Notes: generated by a model from the sequence alone, not told the origin. A DNA stretch of 64,000 nt from an uncultured Bacilli bacterium (GCA_934098705.1 CAKOPC010000002.1:62001-126000), one strand, 5' to 3'; positions 52,934-61,806 are shown, counted from the first letter of the stretch. A program made the numbers and translations.

Positions 52934-52952
52934 TTTTCAGTTCCTCCTTATG

Positions 52953-53225
52953 TTATTTTTTACCTTTATCTCCACCGTGTCCACCAAACTTACGAGTTAA
53001 TGAAAATTCTCCAAGTTTGTGTCCTACCATATCTTCAGTAACATATACAGGTATAAATTCCTTTCCATTATGTACTGCAAAAGTATGGCCAATAAATTCA
53101 GGGAAAATTGTTGAACGGCGTGACCAAGTTTTAATTACTTCTTTTTTATTATTTTTATTCATTTCTTGAACCTTTTTTAGTAATCTATCGAATACATAAG
53201 GTCCTTTTTTTATACTTCTTGCCAT
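52953..53225 (-). CDS. rpsS: Ribosomal protein uS19
   Basis: 90 residues. ARSIKKGPYVFDRLLKKV, IKTWSRRSTIFPEFIGHTF and VGHKLGEFSLTR. Confidence 0.98.
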   Translation of the reverse strand: MARSIKKGPYVFDRLLKKVQEMNKNNKKEVIKTWSRRSTIFPEFIGHTFAVHNGKEFIPVYVTEDMVGHKLGEFSLTRKFGGHGGDKGKK

Positions 53226-53239
53226 ATTATTTTTCCTTT

Positions 53240-54076
53240 CTATTTACTATTTTTACGGCGTACGATAAGTTTATCTGACGCTTTTTTCTTTCTTGTCTTA
53301 TAACCTAAGGCTGGTTTACCCCAAGGAGTCATAGGGCCACTTCTACCAACTGGAGCTCTACCTTCTCCACCACCATGTGGATGGTCGTTAGGGTTCATAA
53401 CAGATCCACGTACTGTAGGTCTTATTCCCATATGTCTTTTTCTTCCAGCTTTTCCAAGTTTTACTAGTCCATAATCTTCATTACCAACTTCACCTATTGT
53501 TGCTAAGCAAACTCCTAAAACCTTTCTAACTTCACCACTTGATAATCTAATCATTACATAATTATCTTCTCTACCAAGAATTTGAGCACTACAACCAGCA
53601 CTTCTTGCAAGTTCAGCACCCTTTCCAGGTTTTAATTCAATATTATGAACAACTGTACCAACTGGAATGTTTGAAAGTGGAAGTGCATTACCGACTTTAA
53701 TATCAGCATTTCCTTCCTTACATGCTATAATTTTTGTACCAACTTTTATTCCCTTTGGAGCAATAATGTATCTTTTTTCTCCATCAAGATAGTTGATTAA
53801 GCAAATATTAGCATTTCTATTTGGGTCATATTCTATTGTAGATACAACACCTTCTATATCGAATTTATTTCTTTTGAAATCAATAACACGATATTTTCTT
53901 TTTTCTCCTCCACCTTGATGTCTTACAGTTATTTTTCCTTGATTATTTCTTCCAGCTTTATTAAATAAAGGTGAAAGCAAACTTTTTTCTGGTTTTGTAG
54001 CTGTAATACTATCATTTATAAGAGTACTCATACCTCTTTGTCCAGGAGTTATAGGTCTAAAATTTCTTATTGCCAT
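53240..54076 (-). CDS. rplB: Ribosomal protein uL2
   Basis: 278 residues. RNFRPITPGQRGMS, RHQGGGEKRKYRVIDFKR and MNPNDHPHGGGEGRAPVG, which lies at the peptidyl-transferase centre. Confidence 0.98.
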   Translation of the reverse strand: MAIRNFRPITPGQRGMSTLINDSITATKPEKSLLSPLFNKAGRNNQGKITVRHQGGGEKRKYRVIDFKRNKFDIEGVVSTIEYDPNRNANICLINYLDGEKRYIIAPKGIKVGTKIIACKEGNADIKVGNALPLSNIPVGTVVHNIELKPGKGAELARSAGCSAQILGREDNYVMIRLSSGEVRKVLGVCLATIGEVGNEDYGLVKLGKAGRKRHMGIRPTVRGSVMNPNDHPHGGGEGRAPVGRSGPMTPWGKPALGYKTRKKKASDKLIVRRKNSK

Positions 54077-54091
54077 AATTTTCTATCCTCC

Positions 54092-54373
54092 CTATGCTAT
54101 ATTAATAGATTGGCCATCAGCTAATTTTACAATAGCTTTTTTCTTACGATTAGTAAGTCCTGTATAACGACCAACTCTTTTCTTTCTTGGATGTACGTTA
54201 ATTGTTCTTACATCCACAACAGTCACTTTAAATATTTTTTCTATAGCATCTTTTATTTCAGTTTTATTAGCTTTTGGGGCAACATAAAATGAATATGTAC
54301 CGCCTTCTTGTAAAACTGCTGCTTTTTCAGTAACTACAGGTGATTTAATTATTTCTAAATATTTTGTATTCAT
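54092..54373 (-). CDS. rplW: Ribosomal protein uL23
   Basis: 93 residues. IIKSPVVTEKAAVL, YSFYVAPKANKTEIKDAIE and the C-terminal lobe RKKRVGRYTG. Docking site at the tunnel exit. Confidence 0.98.
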   Translation of the reverse strand: MNTKYLEIIKSPVVTEKAAVLQEGGTYSFYVAPKANKTEIKDAIEKIFKVTVVDVRTINVHPRKKRVGRYTGLTNRKKKAIVKLADGQSINIA

Positions 54374-54996
54374 TATTTAAGTGCCTCCTTTACTTCATCA
54401 AGAGCATCTACAGTAATTAATACTTTATTTGATGAAACTAAGTCTAATACACTAATTTCACTAGGTAATACAACAACAATATTTTGTAAATTTCTTGAAG
54501 CAAGTATTAAATTTTCTTCATATTCTTTTACAACGATCATTGTTTTAGTATCATTTAACTTCAAATTATTTAAAATATTAATCATTTCTTTTGTCTTTGG
54601 TGTTGCAAGTTTAATAGCATCAACTACAGTTATTGCTCCTTCTTTAGCTTTGTAAGTCCAAGCTGATTTAAGAGCTAATCTTCTTTCTTTTCTATTTTGT
54701 TTTTTGCTATAACTTCTAGGTGTAGGACCAAAAGCAATTCCTCCACCAACCCATTGTACGGCTCTTATAGAACCTTGACGAGCTCTTCCTGTTCCTTTTT
54801 GTTTCCATGGTTTTCTACCGCCACCTGAAACTTCACTTCTAGTTTTTGTTTTTGCAGTACCTTGTCTTAAAGAACTTTGTGCTACAACGATTGCATCCTT
54901 AAGTACCTTATCATTAACTTCTATTCCAAAAATCTCTTTATTTAAATTGGTATCTTTTAGTTTTTCACCATTTGTATTTAAAATATCTAATTTCAT
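54373..54996 (-). CDS. rplD: Ribosomal protein uL4
   Basis: 207 residues. The extended loop KTRSEVSGGGRKPWKQKGTG and WVGGGIAFGPTPRSYSKK are characteristic. It overlaps rplW by one base. In E. coli L4 also regulates its operon; no such site is seen here. Confidence 0.98.
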   Translation of the reverse strand: MKLDILNTNGEKLKDTNLNKEIFGIEVNDKVLKDAIVVAQSSLRQGTAKTKTRSEVSGGGRKPWKQKGTGRARQGSIRAVQWVGGGIAFGPTPRSYSKKQNRKERRLALKSAWTYKAKEGAITVVDAIKLATPKTKEMINILNNLKLNDTKTMIVVKEYEENLILASRNLQNIVVVLPSEISVLDLVSSNKVLITVDALDEVKEALK

Positions 54997-55008
54997 ATTT
55001 TAATCCTC

Positions 55009-55767
55009 CTACATATTAGCTTCAGCTGTTTCCTCAGTATTAACTGAAGTATCAACAGTTTCACTAACTTCAGTAGAAGCATTATCTTCTACTGCTTTTT
55101 CATTATAATCATAAGTAATTACATCAAATGGCTCTTTCTTCTTATCAGTTTTAACAGCAGATGTTACAACTACTAATGAATTATTAGCTCCAGGAACGCT
55201 TCCTTTAATAAGAATGCATCCTTCTTCCATATCAATTTTAATAATTTCAAGATTTTGAATAGTTGTCCTTTCATCTCCCATGTGAGATGGTAATGCTTTT
55301 CCTTTAAGTACTCTTTTTGGAAGCATTGTACCTAATGAACCAACACCTCTATGGTATTTAGAACCATGTGCCATTGGACCACGACTTTGGTTATTTTTCT
55401 TAATAACCCCTTGATAACCTTTTCCTTTACTTATGCCCATTACATCAACCATTTCACCAGCTTCAAATAATGATGCATCAATAACTTGTCCTAAAGTATA
55501 ATCTAGAACGTTTACTCCTCTAATTTCTTTTAAGAAGCGCTTAGGAGTAGTATTTGCTTTCTTAGTATGACCTATATTTGATTGAGTAGCATGTTTCTCT
55601 TTAATAGTAACACTAGCAAGTTGAATAGCATCGTAGCCTTCTTTATCATTAGTTTTAATTTGAGTTACAACATTAGGTTCAACTTCAACAACAGTTACTG
55701 GTACAAGTTTTCCGCTTTTATCAAAAACTTGAGTCATTCCTAATTTTCTACCTAAGATTCCTTTCAT
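55009..55767 (-). CDS. rplC: Ribosomal protein uL3 with C-terminal extension
   Basis: 252 residues versus about 209 usually. MKGILGRKLGMTQVFD and GPMAHGSKYHRGVGSLGTML are diagnostic. Beyond about residue 210 an acidic, Thr/Val-rich tail (EDNASTEVSETVDTSVNTEE) is added. Confidence 0.97.
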   Translation of the reverse strand: MKGILGRKLGMTQVFDKSGKLVPVTVVEVEPNVVTQIKTNDKEGYDAIQLASVTIKEKHATQSNIGHTKKANTTPKRFLKEIRGVNVLDYTLGQVIDASLFEAGEMVDVMGISKGKGYQGVIKKNNQSRGPMAHGSKYHRGVGSLGTMLPKRVLKGKALPSHMGDERTTIQNLEIIKIDMEEGCILIKGSVPGANNSLVVVTSAVKTDKKKEPFDVITYDYNEKAVEDNASTEVSETVDTSVNTEETAEANM

Positions 55768-55794
55768 ATTTTTTTCTCCTTTAACTATTTTTTA

Positions 55795-56106
55795 TTAATT
55801 TTGTTTAATTTGAATATCAATTCCACTTGGTAAATCTAAACGTCTTAATGCGTCTAAAATCTCCTTACTTGGATTTTTGATATCAATAAGTCTTTTGTGT
55901 GTACGCATTTCATATTGTTCACGTGAATCTTTGTACTTATGTACAGCTCTTAAAATTGTTATTTTTTCAATTTCTGTTGGTAGTGGTACTGGACCGCTTA
56001 CTGTTCCACCAGATCTTTTAACAGTTTCAACAATTTTTGCTGCTGCATTGTCAAGAATTCTATGATCGTATGACTTTAATTTTACACGAACAACCTGTTT
56101 TGACAT
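55795..56106 (-). CDS. rpsJ: Ribosomal protein uS10
   Basis: 103 residues. VRVKLKSYDHRILDNAA and SGPVPLPTEIEKITILRA. First gene of the S10 operon; the start is followed upstream by a structured leader. Confidence 0.98.
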   Translation of the reverse strand: MSKQVVRVKLKSYDHRILDNAAAKIVETVKRSGGTVSGPVPLPTEIEKITILRAVHKYKDSREQYEMRTHKRLIDIKNPSKEILDALRRLDLPSGIDIQIKQN

Positions 56107-56235
56107 CTCGTATCCTCCCTTCGCCTATATCTAGTATAGACATGCTCCATGCAAATACCTGATACCTAGATTTTTGCTAACAACTCAACCTGGCGTATCA
56201 GCAACCTTGCATATCAACGCAGTCATAACGCTATA
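56107..56235 (-). promoter_or_regulatory. Structured leader of the S10 operon
   Basis: A GC-richer, untranslated stretch upstream of rpsJ. On the minus strand, ATGCAA pairs with TTGCAT, GATAC with GTATC and TTGCT with AGCAA; the last two helices cross, so a pseudoknot is possible. CTATA-CTAGA-TATAG is a separate small hairpin just before the GGGAGG site. Probably a Firmicutes S10-leader-type autoregulatory RNA; family match not computed. Confidence 0.55.
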
Positions 56236-56285
56236 ATATTATCACATAATTATATGAAAAGCAAGTAAAAAATTACGATTTTTAT

Positions 56286-56314
56286 AAAAAAAAAGACTTT
56301 TTTTAATTAAAGTC
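56286..56314 (-). terminator. Terminator of the sigma-factor operon
   Basis: Minus-strand GACTTT-AATT-AAAAAAAGTC hairpin followed by nine T, overlapping the stop codon of the acidic gene. Confidence 0.8.
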
Positions 56315-56727
56315 CCTTGTTCTTACAAAACCTTCATCTCTGTAATCTTCATCTTCATAAAATTCATGTCTAAAATCATCTTCATAAAAGTCAAATTCTT
56401 CAATCTCTCTTTTTAAATTAGACTTCATATAGCTTTCATCATCACAGTTATCTTGAATAACTTTATTATATCTAGCACAATAAAGCACACATTCTCTAAA
56501 AACTTCATTAACTGGAATACCCATTCTTTTAGCTTTAATAATGACATTAGAATTAGATAAACCACTTATTAAGTATAATATTGATGACTCTTCCATACCA
56601 TCTTCTAAAACAAAATTAACTTCTTCCTTTAAATCGTTAATTTCATCTTCATTACAATAGTCACTTAATCTATCAATAACATCATCTATTGATAATCTTA
56701 GACCCATTTTCTTACTTTCTTCTTTCA
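56303..56727 (-). CDS. Hypothetical acidic protein, last gene of the sigma cluster
   Basis: 141 residues from the ATG at 56727 (GGGAGG upstream; an ATG seven codons earlier contains that site). Not recognised. Residues 1-100 look helical (SIDDVIDRLSDYCNEDEINDLKEE split over two helices); the last 40 are very acidic and aromatic (DFYEDDFRHEFYEDEDYRDEG). Three scattered Cys. Position after three sigma factors, 27 bases downstream, makes an anti-sigma or sigma-holding role attractive, but nothing in the sequence proves it. Confidence 0.6.
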
Positions 56728-56754
56728 TAATTTTTTCCTCCCTTAACATTTATA

Positions 56755-57669
56755 TTATAACACACGATTAAAGTTTTTTTTAGATTCTTTATTAAGTAAT
56801 GCTCTTTTTAACTTTATCATTGCGTCTTTTTCAATTACTCTTATTCTTTCTCTAGTTAAACCATAAACGTTACCAATTTCTTGTAATGTATAACATCTAC
56901 CATATGGTTCAAACCCCATTCTCATTTGTATAACTTCTTTTTCTCTTTCCTTTAAAACACTATTCATTACATTTTTTAATGTATTTATTTCATTTTCTTT
57001 TTCTATTTTTTCTAAAACTGTATCCTCTAAAGGTTCATCATCACTTGCAACCATATTTATAAATTCAACATTTTCACTTTCAAAATCATCATCCGGTTCA
57101 TTTAAAGAAACAATCTCTAAAGCACAAGAAGCTAAAAATTCATACTTTGATTCACTTATATTCATGTTATTCATTATATATTCTTTTTTGCTACATGAAA
57201 CTTCTCTATTTTCATACATTAAAGCATATTTTTTAAATTTTACGGTTTCTAAAAATATAGGAACAGGAAGATGTATACTTCTTGCATTATTATAGATTCC
57301 ATTTGCTATATATAACTTTATCCAGTATGTAGCATATGTTGAAAACTTATAACCCTTTGAAGGTTCAAACTTTTCTATTGCTTTCATAAGTCCAATATTT
57401 CCATCTTGCACTAAATCAAGAAAATCAGTATTAAACTTAGCATATTCTTTAGCAATACTTATAACAAGTCTTGTATTACAATATATTAACTTTTCATAAG
57501 CTTCCTTATCATGATTTTCACGATATTTATAAAATAATTCCACCTCTTCTTCTTTAGTTAAAAGTTTAGAATTTTCAGGTCTTAAATCATTTTCATACAT
57601 TTTAAGAAGCCCATATTCACTCTTTCTTTCATAATTATAACATTTTCTATCTACTGTAGACTTATCCAT
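56755..57669 (-). CDS. Sigma-70-family factor, RpoD-derived paralogue 3
   Basis: 304 residues with regions 1.2 to 4.2, no region 1.1. Region 2: LDLVQDGNIGLMKAIEKFEPSKGYKFSTYATYWIK. Region 2.4 reads YWIKLYIANGI where RpoD has WWIRQAVTRAI, losing the Gln and Thr that read the -10. Region 4.2 is close to RpoD (TRERIRVIE). Before region 4.2 it has GFEPYGRCYT, the same unusual GxxPYxxxxT pattern as the local RpoD. It likely recognises a near-consensus -35 with an altered -10 (inference). Fourth in the operon, 21 bases after paralogue 2. Confidence 0.88.
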   Translation of the reverse strand: MDKSTVDRKCYNYERKSEYGLLKMYENDLRPENSKLLTKEEEVELFYKYRENHDKEAYEKLIYCNTRLVISIAKEYAKFNTDFLDLVQDGNIGLMKAIEKFEPSKGYKFSTYATYWIKLYIANGIYNNARSIHLPVPIFLETVKFKKYALMYENREVSCSKKEYIMNNMNISESKYEFLASCALEIVSLNEPDDDFESENVEFINMVASDDEPLEDTVLEKIEKENEINTLKNVMNSVLKEREKEVIQMRMGFEPYGRCYTLQEIGNVYGLTRERIRVIEKDAMIKLKRALLNKESKKNFNRVL

Positions 57670-57690
57670 AAAATCATCCCTTTATAAAAC

Positions 57691-58578
57691 TTATCTAGAA
57701 ATTACATTATCATTTAAATATATATCTTCATCCATAATATCCTTAAATGCATCAGTATTTTTTAATTTTTCTAAAACTTTATATTTTATTTGTGATATTC
57801 TCTGCGGACTTAAACCATATAATAATCCTACTTCAGTTTCTGTATAATTTTTCTTATATGGTTTTATCCCAAATAACATTTTTATAATTTTTTCTTCTTG
57901 CTCATTAAGACTTAAAAATAATTCTTCAAATACCATATTATTAATTACATCATTAAATACTCCAAATGATGAAGGTATTAAATCAAGTAAATTTATATCT
58001 TCACAGTTGCCATTATTAAATTTTATTGCACGATCTAATGATAATATTGGAAGAGAATTTTTAACAATATAATCATATCTTTTTTTTGATATATTCATCT
58101 GCTCCATTACATAACAAGGATCTGGCATACAACCATATTCTTTTACGTATTTATTAACTAAATTTTCATATTTTACAACATCACATACTACCCCAACTGG
58201 TAACCTTACAGTTCTTAAAGTATTGCTTATATATCTATTAATACTACCTTTTATATAAGGAGTAGCAAAAGTAGAAAAACGGTAACCACTATAAGGATTA
58301 AAGTTTCTTATTGCCTTCATAAGTCCAATATTACCCTCTTGTATTATATCAAGATTATCAATATTAAACTTTCTATAATCATAAGCAATATCTAAAACAA
58401 GCTTAATATTATGTAAAAAAATCTTTTCAAAAGTTTTTTCATCATGATTACTATAATATTGTTTTGTTAAAAGTTCCTCCTCCTCTTTACTTAACACAGA
58501 AGTATCAAAAGATTTAACATCATCTAAATAAATTCTAAGATTTTTATTAGTATTATCTAACGCATTATACTTAGACAT
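57691..58578 (-). CDS. Sigma-70-family factor, RpoD-derived paralogue 2
   Basis: 295 residues. Region 2: LDIIQEGNIGLMKAIRNFNPYSGYRFSTFATPYIK; region 2.4 PYIKGSINRYI lacks the melting Trp residues. Region 4.2 SPQRISQIK differs from RpoD TRERIRQIE at several DNA-contacting positions. GIKPYKKNYT ties it to the local RpoD lineage. It shares FDTSVLSKEEE and NHDEK with the other two paralogues, so the three expanded from one duplicate. Probably an alternative sigma with its own promoter class; targets unknown. Confidence 0.88.
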   Translation of the reverse strand: MSKYNALDNTNKNLRIYLDDVKSFDTSVLSKEEEELLTKQYYSNHDEKTFEKIFLHNIKLVLDIAYDYRKFNIDNLDIIQEGNIGLMKAIRNFNPYSGYRFSTFATPYIKGSINRYISNTLRTVRLPVGVVCDVVKYENLVNKYVKEYGCMPDPCYVMEQMNISKKRYDYIVKNSLPILSLDRAIKFNNGNCEDINLLDLIPSSFGVFNDVINNMVFEELFLSLNEQEEKIIKMLFGIKPYKKNYTETEVGLLYGLSPQRISQIKYKVLEKLKNTDAFKDIMDEDIYLNDNVISR

Positions 58579-58597
58579 AATCTACTCCCCCTTTAAA

Positions 58598-59437
58598 CTA
58601 CATCTTGCTAATTTTATCAATAGCATTTTTTTCAAGTTGTTTAGCACGTTGTTTTGATATATTAAATACTTTCCCAATTTCCTCAAAAGTACATATATTT
58701 TTATATGGTTTTATACCATATCTCATCAATAGTATTTTTCTTTCTCTCTCTGGTAATTTTTCTAAAGATTCTCTTAATTTTTTTAAGTCTTCTATTTGTT
58801 GCTCTTTTTCTATAAAAGTATCTTCATAAGAAATTTCTTTTGTCTTATATCTTTCTGCAAAAGTAATCCCATCTAAATCATCACTATATTCTGTCATATA
58901 ATCAAGAGATAAAACATCCTCACTAAATGTTACTATATCTTTGTAATAATCATCAGTAACACCAAGTTTACTGTTGATATATTCATCTACAGATAAATCA
59001 GTTTGTATAAGTTCATATTCATCTTTTAAATTAAAATACTTAACAATATCTATAAATAATTTATTAGGTATTCTTAAAACCCTTGTTTTATGAAATATAT
59101 AATTTAAAATATAACCCTTTATAAAACATCCTACATAAGTTGAAAAAGCATAATTTAATGAAGGATTAAAACGTTTCACAGCCTCCATAAGACCAATATT
59201 ACCTTCCTGTATTAAATCAGTAACATCACAGTTAAAAGCCTTATATCTTTTAGCAATTTTTATAACAAGTCTCATATTATGAAGTATAAGTTCTTCATAA
59301 GCTTTTTTATCATGATTATTGTAATATCTATAAACAAGTTCTTTTTCCTTTTCTCTACTTAATAAGCTGGTATCAAATTGTTTCATATCATCTTCATACA
59401 TCTTTAGTAAAGATATATCATTACTTTTATCTTTCAT
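58598..59437 (-). CDS. Sigma-70-family factor, RpoD-derived paralogue 1
   Basis: 279 residues. Region 2: VTDLIQEGNIGLMEAVKRFNPSLNYAFSTYVGCFIK; region 2.4 CFIKGYILNYI has lost the Trp pair and the -10 contacts. Region 4.2 reads SKQRAKQLE. GIKPYKNICT is the lineage-specific pattern before region 4.2. FDTSLLSREKE and NNHDKK match paralogue 2. Its start is only 4 bases after the rpoD stop, so the two are tightly coupled. Confidence 0.88.
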   Translation of the reverse strand: MKDKSNDISLLKMYEDDMKQFDTSLLSREKEKELVYRYYNNHDKKAYEELILHNMRLVIKIAKRYKAFNCDVTDLIQEGNIGLMEAVKRFNPSLNYAFSTYVGCFIKGYILNYIFHKTRVLRIPNKLFIDIVKYFNLKDEYELIQTDLSVDEYINSKLGVTDDYYKDIVTFSEDVLSLDYMTEYSDDLDGITFAERYKTKEISYEDTFIEKEQQIEDLKKLRESLEKLPERERKILLMRYGIKPYKNICTFEEIGKVFNISKQRAKQLEKNAIDKISKM

Positions 59438-59441
59438 AAAA

Positions 59442-60623
59442 CTACCATCTCACCACATGTTTATTATTATTGTTATTATTATTTGCATAATCCTCTAAAT
59501 ATTTTCTACGTGATGGATGTTTTAATTTTCTTATAGCTTTTGCTTCAATTTGTCTTATTCTCTCTCTTGTTACACCATATTGTTGTCCTACTTCTTCTAA
59601 AGTATACATTTTTTGATATGGAGTAATACCAAATCTCATTCTTATTACATTAGCTTCTCTTTCAGTAAATCCTTTACTCGTTAAAATTTCATTTACTTTA
59701 TTTGCAAGCTCTTTTTTTTCAGCTATATCATAAATAGATTCTTCATCACTTTCAATAAAGTCTTCAAGAGATGAATCTTCTTCTTCCCCAATAGGAGTAT
59801 TTAAAGAAACAATATCTTGAGAATAGAAGTCAATTTCACGTATTTTTTCAACTGGAATATCTAACACATCAGAAAGTTCCTGTAAACTAGGGTTTCTTTG
59901 TAATTGTACTGATAATATTTGTCTTGCTTTTTTTATTTTATTCATAGTTTCATTCATATGTACTGGTATTCTTATAGTTCTTGATTGATCTGCAATAGCA
60001 CGAGTTACAGCTTGTCTTATCCACCATGTTGCATAAGTTGAAAATTTAAAACCTTTCTCAGGATCAAACTTATCAACGGCTTTTATAAGACCAATATTAC
60101 CCTCTTGTATTAAATCTAAAAATGGCATATTACTACTACCCATATATCTTTTAGCAACTGATATAACAAGTCTTAAATTTGAATTAATAAGAGTTTTTCT
60201 AGCTCTATAATCTCTTTCATTTTTCCATTTTAAAGCAACTTCTTTTTCTTCACTTGCAGATAAACAAGGATAATATGATAAATCAATCATGTATTGTTTT
60301 ACATTATCTTGTTGTAACATACCAGATTCATCTTCTTCTACTTCATTATCGTAAAATTTAGCTGAACCAACAACTTCAATATTACATTTTGCTAAATAAT
60401 ATAAAAATAAATCATATAAATTATAACGTTCTCCATTAAAATCAAAGCTTTTTGTATTAAGTCTTAAAGAATCAATAACTTCTTCATTAAGTTCATTATT
60501 TTTAATATCTAAAATTTCCTTATATTTTTCTAATCTTTTAATAACTTTATCAGTTTTTAAAAGTTCTTCAAAATTACTCTCCTCAAAAGCAATTTCCTCT
60601 AAAACATTTTTCTTATTTTTCAT
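59442..60623 (-). CDS. rpoD: Primary sigma factor RpoD (SigA)
   Basis: 393 residues. A divergent acidic N-terminal part (about 1-110) is followed by region 1.2-2 (LSASEEKEVALKWKNERD ... MPFLDLIQEGNIGLIKAVDKFDP), the invariant FKFSTYATWWIRQAVTRAI, region 3 RIPVHMNETMNKIKKA and region 4.2 YTLEEVGQQYGVTRERIRQIEAKAIRKL. The run of Asn before HVVRW at the C-terminus is low complexity. dnaG, its usual partner, is not adjacent; instead three paralogues follow. AAGGGGG precedes the ATG. Confidence 0.97.
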   Translation of the reverse strand: MKNKKNVLEEIAFEESNFEELLKTDKVIKRLEKYKEILDIKNNELNEEVIDSLRLNTKSFDFNGERYNLYDLFLYYLAKCNIEVVGSAKFYDNEVEEDESGMLQQDNVKQYMIDLSYYPCLSASEEKEVALKWKNERDYRARKTLINSNLRLVISVAKRYMGSSNMPFLDLIQEGNIGLIKAVDKFDPEKGFKFSTYATWWIRQAVTRAIADQSRTIRIPVHMNETMNKIKKARQILSVQLQRNPSLQELSDVLDIPVEKIREIDFYSQDIVSLNTPIGEEEDSSLEDFIESDEESIYDIAEKKELANKVNEILTSKGFTEREANVIRMRFGITPYQKMYTLEEVGQQYGVTRERIRQIEAKAIRKLKHPSRRKYLEDYANNNNNNNKHVVRW

Positions 60624-60653
60624 ATATTTTCCCCCTTTAGAAAACTACGCTAT

Positions 60654-60682
60654 ATTTTACCACAAAACATTTGTTTTGTCAA
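60654..60682 (-). promoter_or_regulatory. Promoter of the sigma operon with palindromic operator
   Basis: Minus-strand -35 TTGACA (60682-60677), a 17-base spacer and -10 TAAAAT (60659-60654), near consensus. The spacer holds ACAAAACA-NN-TGTTTTGT (60662-60679), an 8-bp-arm inverted repeat overlapping the -35, well placed for a repressor. Confidence 0.8.
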
Positions 60683-60919
60683 ATATTTTTAAAATTGCAC
60701 AAAATTACATACATATTTATTGCATTTTAAAACTTATATTTTTTTTAATTACTTATTTTATACAACTATTTATTGTGCTTCATTTAAAAATTTCATAAAT
60801 ATATATTAAACATAAAAAAATTATACTTATCTTTTTTAAACGTAGATATTTTTTAAAAGTATCAAATTAAACACTTATATTTTAAAATATCTAACTTATT
60901 AACAAAATTGTTAATAAAT
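60683..60919. other. AT-rich gap upstream of the sigma operon
   Basis: Part of a 324-base gap between rpoD and the ankyrin gene. Apart from the rpoD promoter and the ankyrin terminator I see only A/T-rich sequence: no ORF with a ribosome site and no stable hairpin. Confidence 0.55.
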
Positions 60920-60945
60920 AAAAAAAAGAAAACAGCTCTGTTTCC
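60920..60945 (-). terminator. Terminator after the ankyrin gene
   Basis: Minus-strand GAAACAG-AG-CTGTTTTC hairpin followed by T8, immediately after the stop. Confidence 0.85.
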
Positions 60946-60947
60946 TT

Positions 60948-61640
60948 TTACGCAACACTCTCTTCTAAAGTGCCATAGATTATTATATCCAAAGATTTTA
61001 ATTCATGATTAAATACTTCTTTTTTTATTTTTTCAATATTACTCTTTATCATATCAATTAATACCTCAACCTTAGGTAATAAATCTTTATATGATAAATT
61101 ATCTAATATTACTTCCAAGTTATTCATCTTTGAATAAACTCCATAACTATTACTTTTTATATACTTCTCATACATATTCTTAAAGGATATTAAATCAATG
61201 TTATTAAATCTTTCATCCTCAAGTATCTTAATGGTCGTATAAATGTAATTATTGTTAATAGATTTATCAAGTATTGTTTCCCCCTTCTTATTTCTAATGT
61301 TTGGAATAAAGTTGTCTTTCTTTAAAAGTTTCTCTATTATATCCATAACATCTAAGTACTTTTTAGTCATAAGTATATGAGCAAATGTATCACCATCTTT
61401 ATTTTGATGATTAACATTCCATTGTTTTTTCTTCATATATTTTAGAACTAAATCATACCAGCCCTGTTTTAACATTGCTGTTAAAACATCATTATCCTCT
61501 TTATCTAATTCATTAATATCTACAATCTTTTTAGTAAGAATTTTATCTACTAAATCCTTATAATCCTCAGTTATTAAATCAAATATCACCGAGGGATCAT
61601 CGCAACAAGCCTTAATTGTAAGATCTTCATTGTAATACAT
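60948..61640 (-). CDS. Ankyrin-repeat protein
   Basis: 230 residues, no signal peptide. Two to three degenerate ankyrin repeats at about 45-140: DNDVLTAMLKQGWYDLVLKYM, NVNHQNKDGDTFAHILMTKKY and PNIRNKKGETILDKSINNNY, showing the NxxGxTxLHxA pattern. The C-terminal third is helical and charged (LPKVEVLIDMIKSNIEKIKK). The repeats indicate protein binding; the partner is unknown. Monocistronic, between rpoD and tuf, with its own terminator. GAGGTGG lies 6 bases before the ATG. Confidence 0.78.
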   Translation of the reverse strand: MYYNEDLTIKACCDDPSVIFDLITEDYKDLVDKILTKKIVDINELDKEDNDVLTAMLKQGWYDLVLKYMKKKQWNVNHQNKDGDTFAHILMTKKYLDVMDIIEKLLKKDNFIPNIRNKKGETILDKSINNNYIYTTIKILEDERFNNIDLISFKNMYEKYIKSNSYGVYSKMNNLEVILDNLSYKDLLPKVEVLIDMIKSNIEKIKKEVFNHELKSLDIIIYGTLEESVA

Positions 61641-61765
61641 AAATTATCCACCTCTTTTAATCGCGACAGTTATATATTTTAGCAGAAAAGTCATATTTTG
61701 TCAAATTTTAAACATTTTCTGTTAATATCTGTCATTAATATAATGGATAAAATTGGTAAAAAATA

Positions 61766-61801
61766 TACAAAAAAAAGAAGCAAAAGTTTTTTGCTTCTTA
61801 A
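61766..61801 (-). terminator. Terminator after tuf
   Basis: Minus-strand AAGAAGCAAAA pairs with TTTTGCTTCTT, then more T. It lies at the end of the fusA-tuf transcript. Confidence 0.88.
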
Positions 61802-61806
61802 TTTAA

